Both the position numbers and the translations under genes were made by a program. Shown piece by piece: positions 36,096 to 48,076 of a stretch of 64,000 bases of DNA (the first letter of the stretch is position 1; every line of letters begins with the position of its first letter). The notes below the pieces were generated by a model that did no database searches, was not told the origin of the DNA, and worked only from the letters and a program-made list of their open reading frames with translations. The DNA comes from Moniliella sp. 'wahieum' (Eukaryota > Basidiomycota > Moniliellomycetes > Moniliellales > Moniliellaceae), in NCBI GenBank assembly GCA_003971905.1, contig RSEE01000028.1, positions 667,446 through 731,445 on the forward strand. The letters run 5' to 3'.

Positions 36096-39000
36096 ATGCA
36101 AGCCCATGACTTTTACCAGTCCTATGAAGACCACCTCCCTCCTGGCATGATTATGATGACGAGGATAACATCCCTAATGCTGCTTCCTCGCATGACTCCA
36201 GATCATTGTTGCCACCACCCGCCGCCTCTGAGCAGAATGATGTGCCTCTTGCCGATGCTGCTGGGAAGCCCAATGCACTGCCCAAGCCAGTGTCGGTACC
36301 TGTGCCCATGATGCCAGAAGAACCAGAGCCAGTGTGGATGGGCCATCAGGCATCTGCTGTTCGCAACACCAGGATGACCGACACAGCCACACATCCCTTG
36401 TCGCAGCCACCATTGCATCCTCAACCGAAGGTCGCGCCTCCAACAATAGCTTCTTCTTTTTCTGATGGGGCTAGCACTTTCCTGGGCTCGCTCACCAGCA
36501 GCCAAGGCACCACCCTCCCATCTTCATCGAAGTCAGCCGCTCAGGTCCGGATGCCTGGGTTGACCGTCGTACACGAGTACTCGGGAAATAACTCAGACGA
36601 AGAGCAGTCGAGCCGCTTTCTAAACTCATACTTCGACGACCAGCCTGCCAGCATGCATTACGACCTGAACGCGAGCGAGTCGATGCTCCACCATAGACAT
36701 CCATTCCTACCACCGACTTCCCTTCATTATTCGATGGTGCTTCGGTCCCTGGAGAAAAACGACAGGTCACTGCTTGCGTTCGTCATGGAATCATTGGGCG
36801 ATGATGAACAATCGCCAGAGCAGATGGCACTGTTAAGAGAAGGCGAAGAGTCCAATCAGTTGGAATACAAAGGGAGGGCCCACCCCAATGTCCGGGCTAG
36901 CGTGCCATCAGATGATGATCCCACGTTGCCTATCCACACCCTGCGTGTATGGCTCTTAGGCCCATCGTTTGCGATGGGTTTTTCCAGTCTCTATGTCGTC
37001 TTTACCTCATGGGGGTGGACAGTTACTGTAATTCAGTCGGCTGTGCTGGTACAGATATTTTGTTGGCCCTTGGGCTTTCTTATGTCCAAGGTGCCATATC
37101 CTTCCTCTTGGCCTCTCGCCTGGTTCATTAACCCAGGTCCCTTCAACATCAAGGAGCATGCGCTCATCTGCATCATGGCCACGGTTAGTATCGGACCTTC
37201 GTTGTCGCTCGATGTGCTGATGATTCACAAACATGTGATCCTAAACTTCCCGGCGCCAACAGGGTACAAAGTTCTCTTGATGATTTCTAGTTCTTGTATG
37301 GGTCTGTCGTATGCAGGGCTGTTTTACCGCACACTGGTCTTGCCTGGACGAATGCTCTGGCCCACCGTGCTCTCCACCTCAGCTTTGCTCACCACGCTGC
37401 ACCGCGTACGCGCTAGCAACTGGCCCCGTCAAAAGGTGTTTTATGTTACGCTTGTGCTTGCTTTTGTCTGGGCCTGGGTGTCAGGGTATGCCTTTTCGGC
37501 TTTGCAGACATTTGCGTACGTTATTTGCCATGTTTTGCTTTCAGACCCCGAAGTGGACTACTACTAACCGGCTTTCATGCCCCACCTTTACTATGCTTAT
37601 TCGCTGTGGCGATGCCCGGGCGACTGCGCGCTTCAATATTTATACACGCATCTAATACCAGATGGATTCCTTGGTGTGCTCCCCGTTCATACGTCCCTAA
37701 CCTCCTCTTTGGTGGCCAGGGTGGTATGGGTCTCTGGCCTACGTTTTCGCTCGATTGGATCACCATCTGCGAATCCTTGCCGTCTCCTCTCATCACGCCA
37801 TTCTTTGCTCAAATTAACATCGTGATCGGATACCTCATCTTTGGCGTCGTGGTTCCATCGCTCATCACCTTCTCTCACAAGGGCCCAGCACAATACATGC
37901 CATGGCTACAGTCCGTTCCTTTTGACCGGTTTGCTCGATCCTACCTGTTGAAGGTTGTGCCCTCTCATACCGCTCCCCATCGCGGTATCACTTTCAACGC
38001 CGATTCATACGAGTCATACTCCAAGCCTTATTGGCCGGCCACCAACTTGGTGTCCAAGGGGTGTTCTCTTGCTCTGGTGCCGGCGGCCTGGGTTCATTTT
38101 CTACTCTTTGACTTGATTCCCACGGTGAGTGATTACCGGCTTCCAGCTCAAGAGGAGGAAGACGTGCATGCTCAACTTATCCAGCGATACCAACCCATCC
38201 CTGCTTGGTGGTGGCTTGCGCTGTTTCTGAGTTCGCTGGCTATGGCCGTAGGCACCTGCGAGGGGTACCATACAGGGTTGCCCATTTGGGCCCTGCTTCT
38301 CCATCTTCATTGGTTTCGTTTTGTCCTCCCCTCGGCATCGTAACCGCCCTGACAGCCATCACACCTTCTCTCGATTTTGCTTTCGAATGGATAGGCGGCT
38401 ACGTCGTTCCGGGCAATGCAGTCCCATGGCTCCTTTTCACTCTACCCTACTGTCGGCGTGAACCAGTCGATTCAGATGCTGTCGCAACTCAAGTTGGGTA
38501 TGTACTTTAAGTTGCCTCCACGCAGCGCCTTTCTCAGTATTATTGCCATCCAGCTCGCATCCTGTGGCATACAGATCGTCACAGCCCATGCGCTCGCGGC
38601 GGGGGATTCGACCGCAGTATTGCTTGCCGACGCGGTGAGTGTCGGCCTAGTGGGTTCCAAGCGTACATTGACCAAGGGGGTGAATACAACTGGATCAACT
38701 TCTTCTTTCTTGTTGGATTTCTCGCACCCATCCCTTGCTGGCTATTATGTTATTATCGCGTGACCTTACCGGCACCTCTCGATCAGTTCAACGTCCGTCG
38801 GCTTCGCAATGTAGTTTACACACCGTTGATATTGACGGCTGTTCCCCAGACATACGGTTTTGATCCTGTGTCTGTGACCAGCTGGGCCTGGGTTGGGCTC
38901 CTTGCTCGGTTTACCCTGAATCGCAGTCGATTGAGGAACTACTTTGCGGCACTGTGCTACGTCTTGTCATCCTCTTTGTACACGGGTTCGGCTGCCAGCT

Positions 39001-39244
39001 ACTTTGTCGCCTATATGATCCCCGTGTTCTCGGGTAAGTATGGCACTTCCCTAACTTCACCAGATTGGTGGGGGGCCCAGATTCAATGGATCCCGAAAGA
39101 GGCTCTACCAGCTCCTGGCTCAATCCAAAGGGAGCCGTCCTTGTTTTGGAAGAATTCTTCTCGCCTCTTTCATTCCATGCAGGTGCTTTTGCCCCTGCCC
39201 CCAATGGCATGTGGCTTCCACGGCCGTCTCCCCACCACCGTTAA
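36096..39244 (+). CDS. OPT-family oligopeptide transporter
   Basis: OPT proteins are proton-coupled plasma membrane importers of small peptides, glutathione or metal chelates. A cytosolic N-terminus of roughly 270 residues leads to HPNVRASVPSDDDPTLPIH at about 36885, the family signature before helix 1, then TLRVWLLGPSFAMGFSSLY. Hydrophobic helices follow with AWFINPGPFNIKEHALICI near 37130 (the NPGPFN-KEH motif), LVLPGRMLWPTVLS near 37340, WAWVSGYAFSALQTF near 37480, DWITICESLPSPL near 37755, then INFFFLVGFLAPIPCWLL near 38700. The end shows a PDWWG motif and FAPAPNGMW, the usual OPT close, with a stop at 39242-39244. About eight frame changes occur, some of which may hide introns. GC seems lower than in neighbouring genes. 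Length of about 1000 residues is at the upper end because of the long N-terminus. Confidence 0.85.
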
Positions 39245-40113
39245 GTTTTAGGTAATGCAAGTGCATGCACTGTCAATTTAATGTTGAACACAGGTAGACG
39301 TCTACATTATCTCTCTCCTTTCTTTGGTTTGCTCTTCTTTTCCCTACCTGAATTTGTCCGACTTGGACACGTCCAACCTCCCTGGTGGTCACTATCTATC
39401 CGTATGCTCTCTCAAGCAGGCAGGCTGAACCCAGATATATGCTCTATTATAGACCTTGCTTTCCATCAATTTGTCTGTGCCCCCACTTTCTTTTACAGTT
39501 CCCCGTGTTCGGCACCAGCTCCCTTAGTAGATACACAGGACTACAGCTTGGAAAAGGGCCAGAATGAAGCTCAGACGAAGGCGGATGTCATGTGCATCAG
39601 GGACGGGGAGGCAAGAATCAGGCCAGGTGCTAGCGGCCTTGGTCGTAGATTTGGATCGGTTGCGGGAATGAGGGGGGGAAGAGCGAGTGACTTTGTACCG
39701 GTAGACCGACGATTGGAATCATGCACCCCCCCCACCACGTCGATGTCGGCATGGGAGATCCATCGGTCATTTTTTGCACATCGAGCGATTCCTCGTCGCC
39801 ATGAATCATTCCTGTTCGCTTTGCATTCCCCTGCGTCACAATAAGTGGAGCAGATGGCGGGCCTGGTGCAACCCTACTGCTTTGCTCAGCTCTTCGTGTG
39901 CGTTAGTTCATCAACCGACGTCATGCATCATGCATCGTGTACCGTGGGACTCGGCTGTAACCATGTAACCCATGTGGCTGTAACCCATGTAACCCATCAT
40001 TAACAGTTTCCCGCCCCCCCCCCATCGGCCTCCTCGCGAGCTGGCCAGTCACACTCGCCATTGGTACCACACTACCACTCTCCTGCGTCGTTACATTGTA
40101 ATACATTCGGCAC
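39245..40113. other. Convergent 3' region of OPT and PRE10 genes
   Basis: Stops of OPT (+) and the proteasome gene (-) face each other. The stretch holds ATGCATCATGCAT near 39922-39936, TGTAACCCATG repeats at 39958-39998 and a 10-C run near 40012. The ORF at 39281-39844 has hydrophobic pieces but no family match and lies after the OPT stop. Confidence 0.45.
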
Positions 40114-40939
40114 TTAGTCTTCCATGTCGACGTCCAAGGCGTCCTTGGCCTTCTGCTCTGCTTCCTGTAAGGGTAACGTCAGTACGCTGTCTACCGACTC
40201 ATCTAGAGTTTGCAAGAAAAGAACATACTTGTGCCATCTGGAGCGGGACAAGTTGGTGCTTGCCCTTGGTTTCCGGGCCGATCCAGGACAGTTCCAGCTC
40301 AAAGTCCTTGTCCTTCGCATCGTCATGGACTTTGTAGATGATCTCTGCTGCCCGTTCCACTGCCTGCGGGAGCGTGATCGTGTCCCAATCAATCTTCTCC
40401 AGTTCGGTTTTGGCCAGCTGACGGCCCTTACCAATGGCCGTGCCGCGGTAGCCGCGGAACTCGCCAGAAGGTTCAATCATGTACAGACCAGGCTTTCCCG
40501 TGTGAGGGTCGAGACCGGCAAGGATAGTGCTAATGCCAAACGGTCGGACCGAACTGTAGAGCGTATAGGCATCGGCGTACTGAGACAAGCGCGCCGCCAG
40601 CGCTTGGGGGCGAATGGGCTCGTGAAAGTTGTCACGGAAGCTTTCGCATTCCTCGCGTGCACGGCCGGCCATGTGGCGGCCATCGGCAATGAGGCCGGCG
40701 GTGGCAAGGCCGAGGTGGGTGTCGACACTAAAGATGCGACGGTTGCTGGGTGCACGGGGGACGAGGAGCTTGCTCGTCACCAGCTTCTCGACGGCGAGCA
40801 CGACGCCCTGGGGGGTGCGGATGCCGATGGCGGTGCCGGCATTCTCGACGGCCTTGAGGGCGTACTCGACCTGGAAGAGACGGCCGTCGGGGGAGTAGGT
40901 GCTGGTGGAGAGGTCGTACCCGGTGCCCTGGGAAGCCAT
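40114..40939 (-). CDS. PRE10: 20S proteasome subunit alpha7 (Pre10/PSMA3 type)
   Basis: This is one of the seven alpha subunits forming the outer rings of the proteasome core. The ATG at 40939 begins MASQGTGYDLSTSTYSPDG, the alpha-subunit N-terminal signature, followed by RLFQVEYALKAVEN, GVVLAVEKLVTSKL, RIFSVDTHLGLATAGLIAD, AYTLYSSVRPFG, LYMIEPSGEFRGYRGTAIG and KDFELELSWIGPETKGKH. GTGYDLS-STYSPDGR and the FELELSW block identify alpha7. One intron of 64 nt (40165-40228; GTATGT...TTACAG) separates a last exon encoding EAEQKAKDALDVDMED. The joined CDS is 762 nt, 253 residues, and is intact: one of very few frame-clean genes here. The acidic C-terminus is usual for alpha7. It is divergent from MYO1 with 305 bp between ATGs. 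Confidence 0.95.
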
Positions 40940-41244
40940 GGTGGGGGGGTGGGAGGGGGGGGCGGCTGGTGCGCAAGAGGTACGCAAGCGTGGGTGGGGG
41001 GCGGAACCAGCAGGGCATTCCGCGGGGCCACGTGGTGGGGGCTGGGCTATGGAGGTGAACATTTCACGTGGGCTGGGGCGATGGCCGATGGCGATGACGA
41101 TTGGGTGGCTGCGCTGGTGGCGCTTGGCTGGCGGGTGGCTGCGCCGCTGAGCTCAGCTCAGCGTTCAGGCTGCGCGCTTCCTCCTGCGCCCTCCCTTCGC
41201 CCCTCCCCTCCACCACCTCCTCCGCCGTCCCCACCCCCCCACCC
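40940..41244. promoter_or_regulatory. Divergent promoter of PRE10 and MYO1
   Basis: The two ATGs (40939 minus, 41245 plus) are 305 bp apart, so both promoters share this GC-rich space. TTTCACGTGGGC near 41066 gives a CACGTG core, and a second CCACGTGG is near 41029. No PACE element (GGTGGCAAA), which marks yeast proteasome genes, was seen. Confidence 0.5.
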
Positions 41245-44200
41245 ATGGCCATCTCCAAAAGGCCGGCGCCAAGAAGGCGCGCGCCGGCGGCGCTGCCCCA
41301 AGACCACCAAGAAGCCTTATGCGCCCGGCGGCGTCGCCAAGGCCGACTGGCGCGAGGGCTTCAAGAAGCCCAGGCCGGCGTCAGCGACATGACCCTCCTC
41401 ACCAAGCTCACCAACGAGGCCATCAACGAAAACCTCAAGAAGCGCTTCTTCAACCAGGAGATCTATGTTCGTACCCTACCCCTGCCCCTACCGGCATGCG
41501 CCCACACCCGCTGACTCCCCCCCCCCCCCCCCCCCCCTGCAGACCTACATTGGCAATGTGCTCATCTCAGTCAATCCCTTTCGCGACTTGGGCCTCTACA
41601 CGCCCGAGGTGCTCGAATCGTACCGCGGCAAGAACCGGCTGGAGATGCGCCCCCATGTGTATGCGATTGCTGAGGGCATGTTCTACAACATGCAGGCCTA
41701 CCATGACAACCAATGCGTCATTATCTCAGGCGAGTCGGGCGCCGGCAAGACCGAGGCGGCCAAGCAGATTATGCAGTATATTGCTGCTGTTTCGGGTGAC
41801 CAAGGCGGTGGAATTGAGAACGTGAAACAGATGGTCTTGGCAACCAACCCGCTGCTCGAGTCCTTTGGGTGCGCCAAAACGCTCCGCAATAACAACTCCT
41901 CCCGCCACGGCAAGTACCTCGAAATCATGTTCAACGCCCAGGGCGCACCCATTGGCGCCAATATCACCAACTATCTACTGGAAAAGAACCGTGTGGTGGG
42001 CCAGATCAAGTCGGAGCGCAACTTCCACATCTTTTACCAGCTCGCCAAGGGTGCCTCTGCGGCGCAGCGCGAACTGTTTGGCCTCCAAGGACCCGAGGCG
42101 TACCAGTACACTGCCGGCGCCAAGTGTCTCGACGTGGATGGGATCGACGATGTGCAGGACTTTAAGGGAACGATCCAGGCGATGAACGTGATTGGTCTGA
42201 GTCAGGCCGAGCAGGACAACATCTTCCGTATGATTGCTGCCATTCTGTGGTTGGGCAACACCCAGTTCTCTGAAAACAGGATGGCAATGCCCAGGTCGCC
42301 GACACGAGCGTGACAGATTATGTGGCGTATCTGTTGGAGGTGGATGGGGGGCGGTGCACCGTGCGTTGACGATTCGCATCATGGAAACGATGCGTGGCAT
42401 GCGCCGCGGGTCTGTGTACGAGGTGCCGCTCAACCCGCCTCAGGCCGAGTCGGTCCGCGACGCACTTTCCAAAGCGATCTACAACAACCTCTTTGACTGG
42501 ATCGTCGCTCGTGTTAACCAGTCCATGCACACCCAGGGTACCATGGCCAACGTGATTGGTGTCCTGGACATTTACGGGTTTGAGATCTTTGACAACAACT
42601 CGTTTGAGCAGCTTTGCATCAACTATGTCAATGAGAAGTTACAGCAGATTTTTATCCAGCTCACGCTTAAGCGCGAGCAAGAAGAGTATGCGGCCGAGCA
42701 GATCAACTGGACTCCGATCAAATTCTTTAATAACAAGATTGTCTGCGACCTCATTGAAGAGAAGCGCCCGCCCGGCGTGTTTGCCGCGCTGAACGATGCT
42801 TGTGCCACGGCGCATGCCGATCCGAGCGCGGCAGATCAGTCCTTCTCCCAACGCTTGAGTATGCTCTCCTCCAATGCGCACTTTGATGGACGGGGCAACA
42901 AGTTCCTTGTCCGCCACTATGCTGGCGATGTGATGTACAACATCAAGGGTATGACGGACAAGAACAAGATGCTCTGCTCAAGATATCCTCGATCTGGTTG
43001 ACTCGAGCCAGAATCAATTCCTTCACACTCTTTTCCCCGACCGCCCGGACCCGTCGTCCAAGAAACGTCCCCCGACGGCGGGAGACCGGATCAAGACTTC
43101 TGCCAACGCATTGGTGGACAAGCTGATGAAGTCGCAGCCATCTTACATTCGCACCATCAAGCCCAACCAGACCAAGCAGCCAACCGATTATGATGACCAG
43201 CAGGTGCTCCATCAAGTCAAGTACCTTGGCTTGCAAGAAAACATCCGCGTGCGTCGGGCTGGGTTTGCCTACCGCAACACGTTTGAAAGATGGTGGAGCG
43301 CTTCTATCTTCTCTCTCCGAACACGTCCTATGCTGGCGAGTATACATGGGAGGGCGATTCGCGGTCGGGTTTCAGCAGATCTTGCAAGACACAGGCATCG
43401 CACGGGACGAGTGGCAGATGGGCCGAACCAAGGCGTTTATCAAGAACCCCGAGACGCTCTTTGCCCTTGAGACCATGCGGGACCGTTACTGGCACAACAT
43501 GGCCATGCGCATTCAGCGTGCATTCCGAAACTACCTGCGTTACAAGCACGAATGCGCGCGGCGGATTCAGCGCATGTGGCTCAACAAGAAGAGGCTATCA
43601 AGTACGTCGAGTTCCGTGACTATGGCCACAAGCTCCTCCAAGGCCGCAAAGAGCGCCGCCGCTTCTCTCTCATTTCTATGCGCAAGTTTATGGGCGACTA
43701 TTTGGACGTGAATGGCGGGTCAGTCGAGGGCGATCTCCTTCGTCGCGCGGCAGGGATTGGCTCGACACCCGTCACCTTCTCCTCCCGCGGCCAAATCTTG
43801 GTGCACCGTGCCCTTCGTTCGTCCAAGCCGTCCCCTCGGTTCATCCTGCTAACGGACAAGGAACTTTTGATTGTCGTGACCCAATTGGTGAACAAGCAGC
43901 CGACGACGATGCTCGAGCGCAAGATCCCGCTCTCTTCCATTGCCCAGGTGGGACTGTCTCAGCTGCGAGACGACTGGATTGTGATTAATCTGCGTGGTCA
44001 GGATCCGGAGGGAGACCCGGTTTTGCATTGTTACCTCAAGACCGAACTTGCTGCTCGTCTTGCCCGTCAGACGGGGGGGAACGTGCGTGTGAATGTGGCC
44101 AACACGCTAGACTATGGTAAGAAGAAGGGCAAGCGCGCTCAGATTTCCTTCAAGAAGGACGAGATGATCAAGCGGGACGACGAGTACAAGTCGCATGTCG

Positions 44201-45153
44201 TTTCGGTCCCGTCGGGCGAACCGGCGGGCTCGCTGTCCCGTCCCCGGCACGGCGCAAGCCCGGTGTAGTACGTCCCGTGACAACGGGCAAGCTGCTCAAG
44301 GCTGGTGGACCAAGCAACCCGAACCGTGCTCGGCAAGCAGCACGCGCTCGTCCTGCACCCAAGGCGGCCCGACCCTTGCCTAGCTCCAACGGTACATCTG
44401 CCCCAGCGGCCACTACCAACCTCGCTACCACAGGGGCAGTCCACCGTGCCCCGCCCGCCCCCCCAGCCCCCGAACCCGAGGAAGAGGAAGAGGAAGACGG
44501 CCCATCGGTGCCCATGTACAAGGCTCTGTATGATTTCGCCGCATCGTCATCCGGGGAGATGTCGTTGACGGCCGGCGAGCTACTGGAGGTGGAACAGCAA
44601 GCCGACAATGGTGCGTACTTCTTTTGTTTTTTGTTTTGTTTTTTTGTTTTCTTCGGTTTGGGGGAGAGAGGCTAACCTGGATTTGTGCTATCTATGGATA
44701 GGTTGGTGGCTGGTCAAAAAGGGAGGTTTGGAAGCCTGGGCTCCATCGGCGTACCTGGAACTTGTTCCGCCCAAGCCCAAGAAACCCAAAGTGCGTCGGG
44801 CCCCGCCGGCTCCGGCGGCACCAGCACCAGCGCCTGCTGCGGCGCCTGCACCGCGCGCGGCCAAGCCCAAGTTCAAGACGGTGCAATCGAGTGTGCGGGC
44901 AGAGAATGCGCATGCGGTGGCGGCCGATACATCGGCTGCGCCTGTGGCGGTGATGCCGGGGGGGGCACCAGGTGGGTTTGCTGAGGTGCTGGCGAAGAGG
45001 AAGGCCGCGATAGCCGCAGCGAATGGTGGGGGCGGCGCGAGCAGCGGCTCGGCGCCCAGCAGCGGTGCCTCGACGCCCCGGCCGCCGATCCCGCCAAAGC
45101 CCAAGCCGGGCGTGGCGGGTCGCAAGATGCCGCCTCCGCCGCCGCGGCGGTGA
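41245..45153 (+). CDS. MYO1: Class I myosin with IQ, TH1 and SH3 domains
   Basis: This actin motor drives actin patch assembly and endocytosis. A basic start leads through [18 protein letters not shown] into the motor: P-loop [15 protein letters not shown] near 41735, [19 protein letters not shown] (switch I) near 41850, [19 protein letters not shown] (switch II) near 42560, FNN and [13 protein letters not shown]. The TEDS site is the Ser in [15 protein letters not shown] near 42410, as in yeast Myo3/5 where Pak kinases act. An IQ region ([19 protein letters not shown]) is near 43510, TH1 from [19 protein letters not shown] near 43605, and SH3 ([18 protein letters not shown]) near 44515 with [19 protein letters not shown] across an intron at 44611-44701. 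Another intron is 41467-41542. A Pro/Ala-rich tail ends at 45153. The Arp2/3-binding acidic end common in fungi is not visible, perhaps through an indel. Confidence 0.95.
41467..41542 (+). other. Myosin-I intron 1 with a 21-C polypyrimidine tract
   Basis: The exon ends at EIY and resumes at [13 protein letters not shown], matching fungal myosin-I exactly, so this 76-nt intron is secure. The donor is GTTCGT, a CTGAC branch site is at 41511-41515, and 21 consecutive C (41517-41537) precede TGCAG. Confidence 0.85.
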
Positions 45154-45613
45154 AGCTGGCGCAGTTGGAAGCGCTGGAAGCGAGGTGGCTCGTGTGGGGG
45201 CCGCCGGGGCGCCGACGGAGGGAGCGGAGAGAGCAACACACATAGACTCGCTGAACTGGCTGGGACGCGGGACGCTGCCTGGCGACTGCAATGGACTGTC
45301 TTCGACGCGCGCTATCCTATATCGCGCGATCGCTTATCTGAATCTGAATACCAATGCGACTCAGTCAATATCAATTCCATCCTGCGACAGGGGGACGCTG
45401 CCTGTAACCCTACGTCGTATAAGCACGCTTATTTTTCTTTTATTCTAGCCCCACACAGCTTTCGCCCTCCACTGCGCCCGCGTGCCTGCTTGCGTTTTCC
45501 GCTGTTTCCTATTCGAAGCGTCGTGGTCGTCCGGCCACGCGGCCGCCGCCCACGCCGCCTGCACCGCCACCGCCATCGCCACCGCCATCACCACCGCCGC
45601 CGCCCTCCCCCCC
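45154..45613. other. Intergenic region between MYO1 and ICE2
   Basis: Both genes are on the plus strand. The first 90 bases may still be coding for the myosin tail in another frame. CGCGCGATCGCG-type steps are near 45310-45330. The leader before ICE2 is C-rich. Confidence 0.4.
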
Positions 45614-47640
45614 ATGACGCTCTTCTGGCGCGCCCTCGCGCAGCTCGTCGAGTGGGCCGCCGTGCTGCAGACCCTCTTCTACCTGCCCCTCGCCCTCGAC
45701 CTGGCCGGCACCGACGCCTTCCTCGCCCTCGGCGCCGCGCTGGCCAGCTACGCCTTTGTCCTCGCCTCCCTCCGCCTCGCTGCTCGTCGCTCTACTCTCG
45801 CCTCCGTACTCGCCGCCATCCTCACCGTATCCCAGCTGGTCGCCATCCCCGCTGCCCTGCTCGTCTGCTTCAACGTCTACTCCCCGCCGGCCCAGTCCTA
45901 CTTTGCCGGCGTTGCCAAACGCACCGCCTCGGAACCTGCCCGTGCGGCTGCTGCGGTCAGGGCTGTCTTTGTCTCTGAGCCGGCTGCGGCCGCCGCCGCA
46001 TCGGCCCGCTTTGCTGCTGCCCCATCCTCGCGTGCCGGCCGCCATCGCGGCGGCGGTCGGCTACGTGGAGACGTTGGACGTGGATGCGCTGGCGGACATG
46101 GCATGGCGCACCGCCGTACGCTGGACCCGTTATCTGGCGCACCACGTGCCAGCCTGGTGGTCCACCCTCCTTCGTTCCTCTTCCCCGCTCTTCTCCCTCT
46201 TGGAAGGCGTCGCATCTGTCCTCGTTATTCAGGCCCTCGGCTCCATCTCCCGCTGGGTCATTGCCGTTTCCCTCGCCCCCCGCTCGCTCCCACCACCCGG
46301 AGACGCAAATGCTTTCCCTCCTGCCTTCCTTTGGCCTGGGCGGCGCAGAGGGATGGCAACTCCTCTTCCTCCTTGTCTCTGCTTTTGTCTATGTCACCTC
46401 GGCAGGGGCATTGTGGTACTCGTTTGAGGGCGCGACACGCAACCGTCCGCGCGCGGCGGCGGCCGTGGGGGCATCCGTCTCCTCCACCCTGTGGCTCACC
46501 GCCATCGCATTTGGGGTGCGCAAGGGCAACGTAGTCGAGACAAGTCTCATGTTTGCTTACGTTGTATTCAATGTCACCCAACTCTCCGACTCGCTCGCCT
46601 TTACTGCGGACCCGCTCGCGCTCATTCGCGGATTCAAGCGCACCACATCGGCTGCTGCTGCCGCGGCGGCGGCAGATGTGGGGTCAGGCGGATTGCCCTA
46701 CCCGGTTTCCAGCTCCTTTTGGGCCTTGCTCGAACTGCTTGCCCGCTTGGTCGAACAAAGCGTCGACTTTCTCGCTGCTGCTTCGGCGGCGCTGCCCAAA
46801 TCGGTCCTGGTCAGCCTCGTGTACCGTTTGATGGTGCTTTACCTCGCTTCGCGCATCCTCCCCATGCTCAAGCGTGGTGGGCCACCACGATGGCTCAACG
46901 ATTCCTTCCCTTCCACCCCGGGCGATAGCCCCAGCCGCAGCCCGCACACTCTGCGCCCGTCGTTGCGCCCGGGGGCGTACGACGTACCGGACGACGATGA
47001 GGATACTTATACAGTGTATGATGACGATACGTTGACGCCTCATCCCGAGGACCCAGTGATCACCGAGTGGGCGCTGGACCACGCCTCTGAAGACCCATTT
47101 GCCCTGGACGATCATGATCTTGCCAGTACAAATCCGAGTAGCGTATCGGTATCCCCTTCTCCTGCTCCCCCCGCCACCAGCGGCACTGGGGGGCTCCAAC
47201 CTCCCGCACCGCCATCCTCCATTTCGCGGCAATCCTCCCGCTCCAACCGCTCCACCCACTCCGTCCGTTCCACCCGCTCTACCCCACGTGAGCACCTCAG
47301 TCGCCTTTCCGTGTCTGGAAACGAGAAGAATAAGGTCCCTTGGCCCGCGGAGGAGGATGGTACCAGCGTTCGTTCCCGTTCCCACTCTTCCCTTCCTCGC
47401 ATGGACGACACTGCGCCTCTGCTCCACTTGACGGACAATTCGTTTGGCGCGTTTGACTCGATTCTGTGCTACTCGCGCTTGATTATGATTGCAGTGTACT
47501 CGCACCTGCTATTGTTGGACCAGTCGCACCAGATTTACTGGCGCTTCCTCACGGTCGCCATTACGTTGACCTTGTGGACTGCCGAACTGTGCTTTGCAAC
47601 CGAAGGCGCCGACGCGTTCACAAGGGATTGGTCCCTCTGA
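45614..47640 (+). CDS. ICE2: Ice2-family ER integral membrane protein
   Basis: Ice2 is a multi-pass ER protein needed for cortical ER shape, ER inheritance and lipid supply between droplets and ER. From MTLFWRALAQLVEW the protein is strongly hydrophobic: VLQTLFYLPLALDLAG, then AAILTVSQLVAIPAALLVC near 45820. After frame changes come ASVLVIQALGSISRWVIAV near 46210, GWQLLFLLVSAFVYVTSAG near 46350, LWLTAIAFGVRKGNVVETS and AYVVFNVTQLSDSLAFTAD near 46560, blocks characteristic of the family. A long cytosolic Ser/Asp/Pro-rich loop (46880-47430) includes RQSSRSNRSTHSVRSTRST. The end returns to membrane segments (LCYSRLIMIAVYSHLLLLD) with the stop TGA at 47638-47640. About 670 residues is somewhat longer than yeast Ice2 (491), mainly through the loop. 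Confidence 0.85.
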
Positions 47641-48076
47641 TGTCAAGCTTCGAGCTTCAAGCTTCGAGCTTCAAGCTTCAAGGCGGTCCAACATTACCCA
47701 GCTTTCTCCACTCCCTTGTTCTCTTCTCCTCTCTCTCTCCTCTCTCTCTCCTCTCTCCTCTCTCCTCGCTCTTCTCCTTTCTCCTCTCTTCTCTCTCTCT
47801 TCCCCTCCCCGCTTGCCCTTTGATCTCTCGTCTTTCCCCAGGCTGATACCCTAAAAGCTACCCTGTTAACCCTCTGCTCCCCCTGCTATCCATTCTCGTC
47901 GCCTTTGTTGATAAGTCCCCCCCCTCGGGCGCTATGCCCCCATTAGTCGCTCAACGTATATGCCGCATCGTCTACATGAATAGCTTTTGCATATAGCCAA
48001 CCTGATTACTTCCATGCCCAAACTTCCATACCCAGATTTGTGGGGCGACCTGGTCGGCCGGGTGTCCATGTGCATT
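47641..48076. other. Convergent 3' region of ICE2 and ROK1
   Basis: Directly after the ICE2 stop comes a 40-bp AAGCTT palindrome cluster, then about 110 bp of CTCTCTCC-type sequence (47705-47820). Both are candidate 3'-end signals for the two convergent genes. No further gene is seen. Confidence 0.5.
47644..47682. repeat. AAGCTT/GAGCTTC palindrome cluster
   Basis: Alternating CAAGCTTCGAGCTTCAAGCTT units make three AAGCTT palindromes and two GAGCTT variants within 39 bp. Every 6-mer is self-complementary and the whole can pair with itself. It lies four bases after the ICE2 stop codon. Confidence 0.85.

Noticed and set aside
40124-41392. 422-codon plus-strand ORF.
   Set aside because: It is the antisense of the proteasome alpha7 gene running into the promoter and the start of MYO1 in the wrong frame.
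42270-43000. Programmed frameshifting in myosin-I.
   Set aside because: There are no slippery heptamers with downstream structures; shifts occur in many unrelated genes at homopolymers, so sequence error is simpler.
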